DNA of 64,000 nucleotides from Aphrocallistes beatrix (GCA_963281255.1 OY725495.1:4588001-4652000), one strand, 5' to 3'; positions 23,866-34,804 are shown, counted from the first letter of the stretch. Numbers and translations are program-made. The notes: generated by a model from the letters alone, not told the origin.

Positions 23866-24906
23866 TTATGAATATATAGGCACATCTATCTGAATGATTT
23901 CAATCTGCTTTGGGTAAGGAGCTGTCGTGTAGACATCGTACACCCAGCTCGTGTATTGCATTATAGCCTTGGCGTTGTTGTTGAAGCAAGCGTAGCTTCC
24001 AGATTTTGATCTTTTCCCGATGGTTCCAATGGACAATAGTCTGTTTATAGTCGTGCAATCGGGCCCGCTTGAAGAACTGGGGTACTGATTGCTCGTGAAG
24101 GCGTAAACTGGTTGAATCGCTTGCAAAAACTCGAAACTATTGGCTGCCTGTCCAATGCCTCGGTTAGAAATCTTGTAATGAGTGGATTGGATTGGATCTC
24201 CTTCCCACTGCCACTCATTCATGACTAAACTCTCAATATCCGTTCCTTGGAAATCCCCGGGCATAAAAAACTTGAAACCTCTTTTCGCAACGGAAATTTG
24301 GAGGAGAAGACTACGCCCGTCAGAATCCGATCCCAGATTGGCTCCCAGGAACCTGAACTTGACGGTATTGTTGTATCCACGACACATCGGTGGAGCTGTT
24401 TTGACGTTACACTGTGTGATGCACGGCTGTTGATTATTAACGTACTGCAGAACATGGGTGCGCTGGTTCACCCATGTTATAAAGTTTGAACTTTGGTAAT
24501 CCTCCTTTCGCCCTCCGAGAATAATTCGGTTTATGGTTGTATCGGACTGGAACACTTTCGGGATATAATTGTAGTGGTCTGAACTCCCCTTCGTTACGAC
24601 AATGGTACTGACGAGTCCGACATTGCTTCCAAGCCAAGTCTTGACTTGGTATTCGTTCCATCCGTAACCGGCATTCTTCGTCCCCATGTCAATCACTATC
24701 AGTTCTCCGCCTGGACATTGGACAATCGTTGCATCTCCATCTCCGACCGGAAGTGCGTAGATGTGGAGATGTTGATCTGGGCTGGGCATTATCCCAAGTG
24801 TTGGTACCCTTTTAGGCCGAGTTATTTCGAGGTCCATGTCAATATCTTGACACCTTATGTAGGTAAATAAAATGATAAACAAGTAGGGGATGAGTAAACA
24901 GTTCAT
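23866..24906 (-). CDS. Secreted ComEC-type metallo-beta-lactamase-fold protein
   Basis: 346 residues. An N-terminal signal peptide (MNCLLIPYLFIILFTYIRC) suggests secretion. The core reads LPVGDGDATIVQCPGGELIV then IDMG, which is the ComEC-type opening of the metallo-beta-lactamase fold (VGQGDA...IDTG). The next motif, normally HxHxDH, is TKGSSDHYNYIP: only the DH pair remains. A later GD step (FKFFMPGDFQG) and a following histidine (STHYKIS) are kept. Cysteines near the middle (CITQC, MCRGY) and end (PDCTT, YACFN) suit an extracellular protein. The loss of the first two histidines suggests altered metal binding or a non-catalytic role. Substrate unknown. Single exon, opposite in strand to all other genes here, and not related to the NHL genes next door. 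Confidence 0.75.
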   Translation of the reverse strand: MNCLLIPYLFIILFTYIRCQDIDMDLEITRPKRVPTLGIMPSPDQHLHIYALPVGDGDATIVQCPGGELIVIDMGTKNAGYGWNEYQVKTWLGSNVGLVSTIVVTKGSSDHYNYIPKVFQSDTTINRIILGGRKEDYQSSNFITWVNQRTHVLQYVNNQQPCITQCNVKTAPPMCRGYNNTVKFRFLGANLGSDSDGRSLLLQISVAKRGFKFFMPGDFQGTDIESLVMNEWQWEGDPIQSTHYKISNRGIGQAANSFEFLQAIQPVYAFTSNQYPSSSSGPDCTTINRLLSIGTIGKRSKSGSYACFNNNAKAIMQYTSWVYDVYTTAPYPKQIEIIQIDVPIYS

Positions 24907-25680
24907 TTCGCCGACTATTCACTTCTCTGTTTCTCTCCTGGTTTTATATCTTGTGACTTGGATGGTCCAAATGGATGGAAGCTTAGGAATATACTACTTT
25001 ACAGAAACCAGTTTTTGTCTATTGAGTAAAGGCTTCTTGTTCGTACTTCAATTGTATTACCAATTTTCGCTTAAATTTGGTTTTTGACAAAGCATATATT
25101 TCTAATAATGGGTTTCCTAGCGTTTTCGCTAACTTGATTTGGCGCTCTATTGTGTGTATTGTGAATTTCTTTGTGTTGTATCATTAACACTTGTTAGCAT
25201 CGACTTGTTAACATTAAAACCAGATTGTGGATCTTGATATCTTTGTAGAAAAGCTTTGATGTATTTTAAATCACACAATACATAAACGTATCATAATAAT
25301 GATGGTAAACTATTGACTAAATAATAATTAGATAAACTAAACTAATGTATTTCAACCAGGAATCCATCAGAGATTAACCGAAACCGTATATTATGGTTAA
25401 TTGAAAAGGGGCACGCAAGTTGAGAAAGGTTAACAGCAACTGACCTAGACTGATGGGTAGCATAGTGAGGGAACTACATCCTACGTCCAAGATTATAATC
25501 TGGATATATCACTGTAGAAAAGAAGGAAGGATTTGAATCTAAAAGAGAGGATGTGGCTCTTGTAATCAACTCAACGAATTTGCATTATTATTTAAACCTT
25601 AACAATGATCAAATATAGTCAAATATAAAGCAGATAACATTGAAAGTATTTCTGAATGTAAAGTTCCACAAGGAGATATC
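24907..25680. other. Interval between the MBL gene and the NHL array
   Basis: AT-rich. From about 25480 it is homologous to the upstream regions of the other type A NHL genes (GATTATAATCTGGATATATC). The bidirectional promoter zone of the MBL gene must lie at its left edge. Nothing else recognised. Confidence 0.5.
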
Positions 25681-25703
25681 CTTTCAGAAACATGACACAC
25701 TCC

Positions 25704-25826
25704 TTCTTCGAAGAAACTAGCCACAAACCTACCAGTCATTCTCTAATCAGTCTCTCCCTCTCACTACGACACAACACACACTATCAGCCAATGATACCAA
25801 CACACTTCTCATCTGATATAAATATA
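25704..25826 (+). promoter_or_regulatory. Promoter of NHL gene A1: TTCNNNGAA site and TATA box
   Basis: TTCTTCGAAGAA at 25704-25715 includes TTCGAAGAA, a STAT-type TTCNNNGAA site. TATAAATATA at 25817-25826 lies 60 bases before the ATG. Both are at matching places in all five full promoters (TATA at 25817, 34795, 46301, 51668, 59903). The half-sites are constant while the three spacer bases vary. Confidence 0.65.
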
Positions 25827-25876
25827 CTCTCAGTAAACAATTCATTATTAAAGAAAATCAAACAAAGAAACAATCA

Positions 25877-27055
25877 ATGGCTTCAAGATTCCCTGAGAGC
25901 GAACCTTCCCTCCATTCCAATCCATTTGAAAGAGCAGAACTCCTCATCAAATCCACCTTCAACTCCCTGATGAAGAAACTGGAAGAGAGGAGGGACCAGC
26001 TGCTGGTAGAGCTGCATGAGATGAGTGCTAACTACTTCAGCAAAGAGGAGACGAGACAGAAACAGATGAAGGATCTGGATCAGCTGATTGCAAAGATTCA
26101 AGAAGCGACTATTGAGCAGAATCTCATCGTCGACCTACAAGAACAACAAATTCAAAAGATGAAAAAGGAAAAGAGACAATTTCAAAAACCAACTCCTATC
26201 CCACTACCTCACTTCGACACATCTCTCCTGGAGGATCTACTACAAAAGATAGAGAAGTTTGGATCTCTACAAGATGTAGCTCCCATATACCGCACGAAAG
26301 TACATCCTATTAAGTCTATAGGCAAGTATAGGGAGGGTAGAATAGAACTACATGAGCCACGTGGTGTAGCAATTGATGGGAAAGGAAATATATTCATAGC
26401 TGACTTGGGGAACAGTATAATTCAGTTAATTAGCTTGGAGGGTCAGTTCATTAGAGAATTTGGCAATGAAGAGTTAAAATGGCCTCACGCCATAGCTCTA
26501 TACAATGATTGGTTGTTTGTAACTGATTTTAAACTGAATAAAGTACTAAAATATAAAACACAAAACTATAAATTAGAATGTAAGAGTGAGTTAGAATTTG
26601 ATTGTCCATTAGGTATAACAGTAGATAATAATGAAGTGTTTGTAGCAGATTGTTATAATAATAGAATAGTAGTGTTAAGCTTAGATCTAAAATTTATTAG
26701 AGAATTAGGTAATGAGAAGTTAGTAAAGCCAAGAGATGTTAAAGTAAATAATAATAAAGTGTTTGTAGCTGATAATGGTGAACATCATAATGTACATGTA
26801 TTTTCTAAGTTAGGAGATTTACTGAATAGTATTATAAACTTGAGAGTTGGAACTAGTTTTATGTTTCTATGTTTAGATAAGTTTAATAATATTCTAATTA
26901 GTGATAATTCAGGTAAAATAATTCAAATATACACATTAGATGGTCTGTTAATTCATAGTATTGAGTGTCATTATTATCCCACAGGAATAGCAGTAACTCA
27001 AAATAAAATTATTAATTGTTCTGATTTATATAATGGTGAATTAAACTTGTATTAG
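25877..27055 (+). CDS. NHL-propeller gene A1 (coiled coil + six NHL blades)
   Basis: 392 residues, intact. Residues about 18-105 form a TRIM-like coiled coil (KSTFNSLMKKLEERRDQLLV; QKQMKDLDQLIAKIQ). A proline-rich hinge (PTPIPLPHFDTS) follows, then six NHL blades from about residue 160: GVAIDGKGNIFIAD, IALYNDWLFVTD, GITVDNNEVFVAD, DVKVNNNKVFVAD, LCLDKFNNILISD and GIAVTQ. No RING, B-box, signal peptide or membrane segment, so it is probably cytosolic. Blade-edge residues (after AD; before P) differ from those of sister copies. The first third uses mixed codons; the propeller is extremely AT-rich. ATTAAA at 27101 is a likely poly(A) signal. The ligand is unknown; in other families NHL propellers bind RNA or protein. 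Confidence 0.88.
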   Translation: MASRFPESEPSLHSNPFERAELLIKSTFNSLMKKLEERRDQLLVELHEMSANYFSKEETRQKQMKDLDQLIAKIQEATIEQNLIVDLQEQQIQKMKKEKRQFQKPTPIPLPHFDTSLLEDLLQKIEKFGSLQDVAPIYRTKVHPIKSIGKYREGRIELHEPRGVAIDGKGNIFIADLGNSIIQLISLEGQFIREFGNEELKWPHAIALYNDWLFVTDFKLNKVLKYKTQNYKLECKSELEFDCPLGITVDNNEVFVADCYNNRIVVLSLDLKFIRELGNEKLVKPRDVKVNNNKVFVADNGEHHNVHVFSKLGDLLNSIINLRVGTSFMFLCLDKFNNILISDNSGKIIQIYTLDGLLIHSIECHYYPTGIAVTQNKIINCSDLYNGELNLY

Positions 27056-27462
27056 ATTATATTATTTATTCATATTTTAATTTGTTTTGTTTATTTCTTT
27101 ATTAAATCTTGTTACCAGTATATGCATATTTTCAATCATTCTGCATGACGAAATTTAATCTGATTTATTAATGGGTGAAATTAAAATTATTTTTAAAAAT
27201 AAACTCAATCTGTACTGCACAATAATGTCCACGGCAGACCGATAGTATACTAGTACTGCTCAAGAATGTCAATTTGATGTGTTGTCTTCTGTTCCTTATT
27301 TAATGACAAATTTGAATGTTGTCCATTGTTTAGTCAATACAAATAATTGTCAACTCTTTCCGTTACTGAGTGTTCGCTATACACAATCTTGTGCTGTAGC
27401 TTATATGAGCCCTTAAGACCTGAGTCTAAAATATCATAGCTTCTTGAGTTGCTTCATTCTAG
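27056..27462. repeat. 3' flank of A1, homologous to 61142-62397
   Basis: Shares GCACAATAATGTC, AGACCGATAGTAT and CAATCTTGTGCTGTAGCTTA with the region after A5. It is part of the segmental duplication described under findings. At 27444-27451 it carries the empty target site of the satellite transposon present only at 61602-62378. Confidence 0.75.
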
Positions 27463-27697
27463 AATCTCCTTTTCTGGTGAATGTGAGTGGAGACGCAATA
27501 AATGATCTCTCCAAGTTGAAGGTAGAAGGAGAAGGTCTAAAAGGAGGAAATACCAATGAGCCATTGCGTATCCAGGTTGTGCCTGAGACTGGAGCTGGTG
27601 CTGGACCGTTATCCATCAAAATAGCAGGTCCCACCAAACCCAGTATAGTGGCAGAGGAAGCAGAAGACTCTAGCATCACAGTCACCTACACTTGCAG
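27463..27697 (+). pseudogene. Orphan duplicate of a filamin-repeat exon
   Basis: 235 bases between a TTCATTCTAG acceptor and a GCAG/GTAGTG donor. It is a near-identical copy of filamin exon 62398-62632 (I see a D/E change in SGDAIND and very few base changes). The frame is intact and encodes most of a filamin Ig-like repeat (SPFLVNVSGD; GPTKPSIVAE). There is no matching exon on either side, so it is most simply an exon carried along with the NHL duplication, although capture by a distant transcript cannot be excluded. Confidence 0.75.
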
Positions 27698-28079
27698 GTA
27701 GTGTGAGGTTGATGGAGATTGTATAATACAGTAAACCCTCCATTATTCGAACAGGCGAGTCTTAATTTCGCTTTACTATTTTTAAACAGTTCAGTTAAAA
27801 TTTGTTTAAACCCCGAGTAACAGCCTAAATTAACCTCTCTACCCATTTTAAACCTGTAATCTGTATGATCTGGCTAGCTCATATTAAGCCCATAAGTCCG
27901 GGGTTAAATAAAGGTAACCCAGATTATAGCGCAGAGTTAATGGTCAACAAATTACAATGTTATCTGTTTGTAGGATGAAGCAATGCGTGTGTGGTGGGAC
28001 AGTTACGATGTCTATATTTGTGTTCTACTATAAATGCAGAAGACATATTTACTTGTTTGATCTACAAATATACTTAGGC

Positions 28080-28950
28080 ATTACTACCATTGTTTTGATG
28101 GATGATCAACTCTACAATCAAATATTGCATTTTATATCAACGAACAAATATCCAGGAGAGATCTATAAACTTCCTCCTGAAAATCGAGTCAATGCAAAAT
28201 ATTCTATAACCCTGTAACTGTAACAGTGGTCATTTTGGTCGTGACACTACTAGAAGATCGTATCAGGATTCCACTGGAAAGGTAAATATTTACTAATACT
28301 AAATTTAACATTCATTCCGGGAGCAAACTTTCTCAACCAATAGGTAGAGCAATACAACTGTTGGCTATTAAAGCATACGTAAATTCCTTAATTGGCAATG
28401 CTAACTTACTTCCAATCAATCGTTAGACCGTTGTTAATACAGCTGGGTTTATTTTGCAATACGTGTTGTCAAATTTCCCAGATTTGGAATTGTAACAGAC
28501 AAATTTTACAAAGTTTCATGATTCCCAAATGTATTTTTAGATATGAAGCAAGAAATTGAGATATAATGTAAACAATGCATCAAGTGTTTTGAAGTTAAAC
28601 CAAAACTTAAGATGGACCTTCCTCCGCTGTCTTGGATACGCATTTCATCTCAAGTATGGAGTCTTGTAGGAATTGATCTCATTGGACACTTACAGAGACA
28701 ACAAATATATTGTAGCTATTTCAGTCCACTTTTCCAAGTGTTCAGAAGCTACTGCCATTCCTGACAAAACTTCTAAATCTGTAGCTGATTTCTATGCATA
28801 GGTAGTTTACAGATTGAGATGTATGGACACTGAATCACTGATAAGTGATCAAGGAAGAGAGTTTGTGAACGAAGTTATTGATTATCTTCTTGACATTCTG
28901 CAGACGTAGCATCGAATTTCTTCTGCTTATCATCCTGAATGGCTTACGTA
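28080..28950 (+). pseudogene. Retroelement integrase remnant
   Basis: Broken pieces in shifting frames read as an integrase core: VWSLVGIDLIG, then KYIVVAIS and CSEATAIPDKTSKSVADF, then ESLISDQGREFVNEVIDYL and SSAYHPE. This matches the D..D pattern of Ty3/gypsy-type integrases and their domesticated relatives. An upstream piece (DQLYNQILHFISTNKYPG) probably belongs to the same element. Stops and frameshifts show it is dead. Confidence 0.6.
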
Positions 28951-29902
28951 CATATCCTGCATCTTTTACATTGACTAAAACAACAGAAACTAAATCGTAT
29001 TTGGAAAATTTAGCTGAACTCTTCAAACACAGTCTCAATATACAATGATACTAGAAGCATAGACAATTTTTGTTCCTTTCTGTTCATTAGTATCTTATAT
29101 TTATTATTGTATTAGCAGCTGATTTAGAGGAATTATTAATCACTAATTTCATTTGTAATTATTTGCACAATGTATAAACTAGGCTAGCCAAGATTATACT
29201 CGAGTTAAACTGAATGGGGGTTAATCTGGGCTGCTACACTGGGACGAGCTTGAATGCCTAATTCTCGGAACGGGAGAGGATCATTCCTGAAAACTTTGTC
29301 AGTACATAATATGCGGGACGGGGCAAAATATCTAATTACACAGTTGTGTCGATTCAGTGTATTGTGGCACTTAGTTAGTTCTCCCTTTATTCACTAGACT
29401 ACGTATATTATATTTCAAGTAACTATGTATGTTATCCATTATATTCATATTCATTCTACAATTTCACAATATAATTACTACTATATAATTATTCTGGTAT
29501 AATGACTCTGCTTAATCAGAACACATTGGTTCTTGATACTTTGTCCCGATTATAGCGATAGTTATTTATAAACGGATCCGTGCTTAGCTTTATTTCATTA
29601 ACAATAATACTAACATTCATTAGAAATAGGAGTAGCATTAATCCAAGCTGACATACCACTATTTATTTATCAGACATAATTAAAATTCACTAAATGCATA
29701 AGTTTTCAATGAGAAGATTCCAATTTTTCAACAGTAACCTAAACCATGGATATAAATCGAATGTCCCAATCACCATAATTGTTCTATCACAACAATCCTA
29801 AATGCAAATCGAAAGCTGATCCCCTGAGCTATACAATGGACAAATCGAAAATAGTATATTTTCACTAACTTCTGAATACAGATCACGGATGAGTACTTAT
29901 GA
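28951..29902. other. Interval with no gene seen
   Basis: AT-rich. Around 29503-29565 there is a decayed half of the family 1 MITE (GACTCTGCTTAATCAG; TTTGTCCCGATTATAGCG). Nothing else recognised. Confidence 0.5.
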
Positions 29903-30409
29903 AAATATAAAACACAAAACTATAAATTAGAATGTAAGAGTGAGTTAGAACTTAATTGTCTATTAGGTATAACAGTAGATAATAATGAAGTGTTTGTAGC
30001 AGATTCTAATAATGATATAATAGTAGTGTTAAGCTTAGATCTTAAATTTATTAGAGAATCAGGAAATAAGAAGTTAGTAATGCCAAGCGATGTTAAAGTA
30101 AATAATAATAAAGTGTTTGTAGCTGATAATAGTAAACATCATAATGTACATGTATTTTCTAAGTTAGGAGATTTACTGAATAGTATTATAAACTTGAGAG
30201 ATGAAAATCTTGGTATATTTCTATGCTTTGATAAGTTTAATAATATTCTAATTAGTGATTGGTCAGCTAAAATACTACAAATATACACATTAGAAGGTCT
30301 GTTAATTCATAGTATTGAGTGTGGTTATAGACCGGCAGGAATAGCAGTAACTCAAGAAAATGTAATTTTTTCTGTTGATTATTCTAATCATAAATTAAAC
30401 TTGCATTAA
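29903..30409 (+). pseudogene. 5'-truncated NHL A copy
   Basis: Starts abruptly inside the second blade at KYKTQNYKLECKSELE and runs to the normal end (HKLNLH). It lacks promoter, coiled coil, hinge and the first blade. The remaining frame is open, and its blade-edge residues again differ from all other copies (SN after VAD; R before P; M before P). The sequence upstream of the break is unrelated. Confidence 0.8.
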
Positions 30410-30479
30410 ATTATATTTTTTATTCGTATTTTAATTTTGTTGTGTTTATTTCTTTATTAAATCTTGCTACCAGTATATA

Positions 30480-30560
30480 TCTTACAAGCACGCTTCGCTT
30501 GCTTGCGCTGCGCGGCTTACGGACACTGTGTGTCCGCAGAGTCGCCCTGCGGGCGCCTGG
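30480..30560. repeat. GC-rich repeat tip (CTTGCGCTGCGCGGC)
   Basis: AAGCACGCTTCGCTTGCTTG followed by CGCTGCGCGGC. The same signature occurs near 33716 and 45222, and inverted near 39628 and 42128, each close to an NHL gene. It is probably the end of a non-autonomous element. Confidence 0.55.
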
Positions 30561-30609
30561 AGTCCCTCAATCTAACATATTTTGGAATTCTTTCCTTTAT
30601 ATAACTATT

Positions 30610-31010
30610 GTAAACAAAGGTCGACAAATAATTTCTCATATGGATCTGAAAATATGATATTCGAAATCTACACCCCTGAAAACCCCATGACAACCGTTGA
30701 AAGCAAGTTTCTAGCATATCTTTGAGATTTGTTTACTTTATGTATCTAATGTAAACAAAAGTAAACAAATAATTTATCATATAAATCTAAAAATATGATA
30801 TTCGAAATCCACACCCCTGAAAACCCCATGTCAACCGTTGAAAGCAAGTTTCTAGCATATTTTTGCAATTTGTTTACTTTATGTATCTATTGTAAACAAA
30901 GGTAAACAAATATTTTATCATATAAATCTGAAAATATGATATTCGAAATCTACACCCCTGAAAACCCCATGTCAGCCGTTGGAAGCTAGTCTCTAGCATT
31001 ATTTTCAAAA
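30610..31010. repeat. Three tandem copies of a 141-bp unit
   Basis: Units start with GTAAACAAAGG or a close variant at 30610, 30751 and 30892. Each contains ATATGATATTCGAAATC and ACACCCCTGAAAACCCCATG. Non-coding. Confidence 0.85.
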
Positions 31011-31353
31011 TTAATCAAATGGTGTGAAAATATGTATATAAAGATGTGAAAATATATAGATAATTTTTTATTGCCATACACTATAATACATTTAAGCGAT
31101 CAAACATAAGTTGTGGCTTTGAAGTATTAATAACAATGACGATATATTGTAGTGTTGTACTTGTATAATGATTTCTATTGTGATAGTGTAGGTCATTTAT
31201 TTAGTATAGAAAAGGTGTGAAAAATTGTTTTCCTTTTTTTGCAGAGGTGTGAAAATTTCGCTTAGATCTTAGAACTTAATCGTAGATTCATCATTTGAAA
31301 CCTACATGCCAATTTTCGTATCTCTACGACTTGCCAATTCTTCAATCAATTCG

Positions 31354-31391
31354 AACAAACAAACAAACAAACAAACAAACAAACAAACAAA
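31354..31391. repeat. (CAAA)n microsatellite
   Basis: About nine CAAA units, the complement of the GTTT arrays found at splice donors elsewhere in the window. Confidence 0.9.
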
Positions 31392-31624
31392 TCCTAGCAT
31401 TTTAATATATAAGATTTTCAATCAATCTACATAACAAATAGTTAACCTGATTCATTAATGAGTGAAATTGAAAGTATTATATAAAACAATAAAACCAAAA
31501 TCTTTGTTTTTATGTTTATTTGTTTCTAACGTAGTGAGTTGATGTGTTTTCGAAAAAACTCAGTCCGTACCGCACAATAATGTCTAACGGTAGACCGATA
31601 GCATAGTACCGCTCCTCTAGAATA

Positions 31625-31830
31625 TAGTTTGGATGGAAACTTCATCACTCAGTTTGAATGTGCGTCTATATGTTCTAATGAAATACATGATTACACCCCT
31701 GCACTTTGTTTTGCAGTCAGTGAAATGAACGGAGACATCTATGCCTGTGATACACATCATCATATAGTTCTGGTTGTAGTGTTCTATCACGGGTGTGGCA
31801 CAGACTTCACAGGTTCACTGTTCAATATAT
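31625..31830 (+). pseudogene. Fragment of an NHL B gene fused to a repeat
   Basis: Codes for DGNFITQFECASICSNEIHD and the third blade (CFAVSEMNGDIYACD), then leaves B homology at HHHIVL and passes into GTAGTGTTCTATCACGGGTG. The same joint occurs in the broken B4 copy near 50948, so one derives from the other or they share a source. Upstream sequence is the 3' flank of an A gene. Confidence 0.75.
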
Positions 31831-32520
31831 AAATAGTACATCTGTCTGTCATAGGTTTTGCCTCTTTTTAACTCGAGTTTTGCTCATAAAATAGTTGCTA
31901 ATACGCGAAGTTGCTAATAAGGGAATATAATCGATGCAAAAAAAAATTTAAAAGTTAAATTTGGAGTTAAGGGGCTTAGCCCTAAATTTATATTGCGTCT
32001 ATCTCCATCTTCCAATTCAGGAGAGACTCGAACTAATAACAGCTACCGCAGCGCCACTGGGGCTTGACATCCTTTCCAAATTGTTCTGGAATGGTGATGC
32101 ATTTTTAATTGAAAAATTGATTCGGGCAAACCAAAATTCCATGGAAAATTGGTCTATAGTAGGACTAAAATTTTCAGGGGAGAACCAATTTTCCAGTGAC
32201 AGGACTAACGCCTACAAGTAGTAGGACTAATGCCAATTTTAGGAGTTGGACTGACGTCTACATGTGGAGTAGGACTAACCAGGGGCGCAGAACTTTTCGA
32301 AATCTAAGGACAATTTCGGGGTTCCAGGGGGGCTCGACCATAAATTTTGTATTGCGTCTATGGGCCATCTTCGATTCCAGTGGAGGCTCAAGCCCCCCTG
32401 CCCCCCCAGTTCGGCGCCTATGGGACTAACGACGCGTCTCCAAGAAGTTTGGTTATATCCTTAGTGCTTCTTAATTAATATTTAACAGTGAAATAATCCA
32501 TCATATATGTGATTATCTCC
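31831..32520. repeat. Repeat cluster upstream of B1
   Basis: 31865-31925 matches MITE family 4. The stretch 31960-32430 contains two related blocks (TTATATTGCGTCTATCTCCA and TTGTATTGCGTCTATGGGCC) and GTAGGACTAA reiterations, apparently degraded transposon ends. No gene. Confidence 0.5.
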
Positions 32521-32564
32521 CAATTATTGATTATATTTTCTTCTCCGTTTTTATAGTATTAGTG

Positions 32565-33497
32565 ATGGCGACTCCTGATATGAACGGGAATGAAGAAGTT
32601 ACAGATGAAACAGATAAGCTCGTTGTCAGTGAGTCTACTGCCGAAGTGCCTAGAATGCCTACAGTATCTTATAAGGGCAGATATATCCATAGTGTGAAAG
32701 TAGAGTTGATAAATTGTTTATTTCGATGTCCCAATGCAGTAGCAGTGGATTTCCTGTCTGGAAATATTTATGTAGCAGATGGATATGATGGAACATTCGT
32801 CTTTGATAATAATGGAATGAAATTGTTCCGTGTTTTGGTGGATACTAGAACGGCTTTTCATGAGTCTCTGTTTGCTTGTATTGTTATCTCAAGAAATAGA
32901 GTATTTATCACTCAGTATAAGTCTAGACGTGTATTAATTTTTAGTTTGGATGGAAACTTCATCACTCATTTTAAATTTCGTGAAATACATCGAGAGACCC
33001 TCGCAATTTGTTTTGCAGTCAGTGAAATGAACGGAGACATCTATGTCTGTGATACAATTCATCATAGAGTTCTGATATTCTCAAACGAGTCTCCAACATT
33101 GCAATCTTATTTTGGATCCGAAATAGTGAAACATCCTTGTGACGTCAAGGTTACTAACGAATTCATTTATGTATTTTCCGAAGAATTCTCGCCTAATCAG
33201 TACCTTCTACACTCTTTCACTCATGACTTCATTCCATCACAAACCATTCCTGTTCTTTCTATAGCCAAATACTTGAAATCTCCTCCTACCTTCTGTGTAG
33301 ATGGATCTGGTAACTTTTTTATTTATGATTGGGAAGAACGAGCTTTGGTTATTATCAATTGCCATGGTGAATTAGTTCAGACCACTCCTTATGACTTTCA
33401 ATGTCCCATCGGAATTACACTGGACGTAGAAGGTAGAATCCTACTTTTGTTTTGCGAAAGTTCACATATTACACGCCTCAATTATGAATACCCTTAA
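32565..33497 (+). CDS. NHL-propeller gene B1
   Basis: 310 residues from the ATG at 32565 (MATPDMNGNEEV). A short acidic N-terminus, then six NHL-type blades: NAVAVDFLSGNIYVAD, CIVISRNRVFITQ, CFAVSEMNGDIYVCD, CDVKVTNEFIYVFS, FCVDGSGNFFIYD and IGITLDVEGRILLL. No coiled coil, RING, signal peptide or membrane span. A pyrimidine tract and AG (GTTTTTATAG) end 9 bases before the ATG, so the start may follow a splice acceptor. Nearly identical to B3 in its last 93 codons and 3' flank, but with 17 substitutions before that. Ligand unknown. Confidence 0.85.
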   Translation: MATPDMNGNEEVTDETDKLVVSESTAEVPRMPTVSYKGRYIHSVKVELINCLFRCPNAVAVDFLSGNIYVADGYDGTFVFDNNGMKLFRVLVDTRTAFHESLFACIVISRNRVFITQYKSRRVLIFSLDGNFITHFKFREIHRETLAICFAVSEMNGDIYVCDTIHHRVLIFSNESPTLQSYFGSEIVKHPCDVKVTNEFIYVFSEEFSPNQYLLHSFTHDFIPSQTIPVLSIAKYLKSPPTFCVDGSGNFFIYDWEERALVIINCHGELVQTTPYDFQCPIGITLDVEGRILLLFCESSHITRLNYEYP

Positions 33498-34680
33498 TAC
33501 ATCCTTAGTTCTGTTTCCTTAGCTGACTATTAATAGAATTTCTCATTCTTCTATATATCCCTAGTTTGTCTGTGATTCTGTTTATTACTATGTAGCGTTT
33601 ACTGTTTGTTTATTTGTCACTTTATTTTATCATTTCTTAGTCAAATACAATATACTTATGTGACTAATGAAAATGAATTTCTCTGTTACCTTCTTTGTAT
33701 AAATATAATAAGATACAAGCATGCTTCGGTTGCTTGCGCTGCGCGGCTGGTGGACAATTTGTGGCCACCTGTGGTCACCATTGATTAATTATATGGGAGA
33801 CAACATCTCTAAATACGTATGTCATAATGCTATAATCGATATCGCACGAAAAATCACTTTAATTTTTCAATTTTTAAAATTTGAAGTGTAATGATGACGT
33901 CATAACAGAGTGATGAGTCATCCTTTTTTGACAATAGTTGGATTATATGTGAGTAATATTAATAGACATAATCTATCAGAATTTCAGGCTTCTATCTCCT
34001 ATAATGGCTGAGTTATCCTCGAATAACTGTATTGCTTAACTTCCAAACTGTGACAATGACGTCATAATTCCATGATGAGTCGACATTTTCGTCGGAGCTC
34101 AGAACTTAGTGGAGCCATAGCCAAAAGAATCCCACATGTCAAAAATCAGCTTACTACAGCTTAGCAGTTTCTTCAATCAATTTATTATATATATTTTAAC
34201 TAATTTGATCCTATAGGACAACCAGGTTTTTAAGCAGGGTAGGTTAGACCCCCGTCCATTGTAGCATTTGCAATACTGCATAATATAATGGTAACATGAT
34301 GACTAGACATTACACGAGAATCATATTTTAAGGCTATGTTTCTTAACCTGGGTCCATCAGGAGTATCAGGGCCCGAAACTGTTTTTCATTAAAAAGAAAA
34401 GAGACCCTAAAGTTGTTAAGAATCACTGACCTAGACTAGTGGTGGGGAATAAGCCTCCTACGTACAAGATTATAATCTGAATATATCACTGTAGACAAGA
34501 AGGAGGATTGAATTCTAAAAGATAGGATGTAGCATTTGTAATCAACTCAACAAATTTGCATAATTATTTAAACCTTATTCTAAAAACATTCTAATAGAGT
34601 GTAAAGTAGAGATCATTGAAGTAAATTCTGAGTGTAGATAAAGTTCCACAAGGAGATATCCTTTCAGAAACATGACACAC
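33498..34680. repeat. B1-A2 spacer, duplicated at 44996-46190
   Basis: About 940 bases after B1 are almost identical to those after B3 (one substitution noticed). Includes CTTGCGCTGCGCGGC, two GACGTCATAA blocks and TAGGTTAGACCCCCGTCCAT. It ends in the promoter of A2. No gene; the short frame 33606-33788 is duplicated with the spacer and has no domain. Confidence 0.8.
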
Positions 34681-34686
34681 TCCTGT

Positions 34687-34804
34687 TTCAAGGAAACTAG
34701 CCACAAACCTACCAGTCATTCCCTAATCAGTCTCTCCCTCTCACTACGACACAACATACACTATCAGCTCATGATACCAACACACTTCTCATCGTATAAA
34801 TATA
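34687..34804 (+). promoter_or_regulatory. Promoter of NHL gene A2
   Basis: TTCAAGGAA at 34687-34695 and TATAAATATA at 34795-34804, 60 bases before the ATG, as in the other A genes. Confidence 0.6.

Noticed and set aside
25692..25970. Upstream open frame MTHSFFEETSHKPTSHS, conserved before A1, A3 and A4
   Set aside because: It spans the TATA box and overlaps the NHL start in another frame, so most of it would not be transcribed. Its conservation is explained by promoter duplication.
25883..26101. Minus-strand 72-codon frame repeated opposite every A gene
   Set aside because: Mirror of the conserved coiled-coil sequence.
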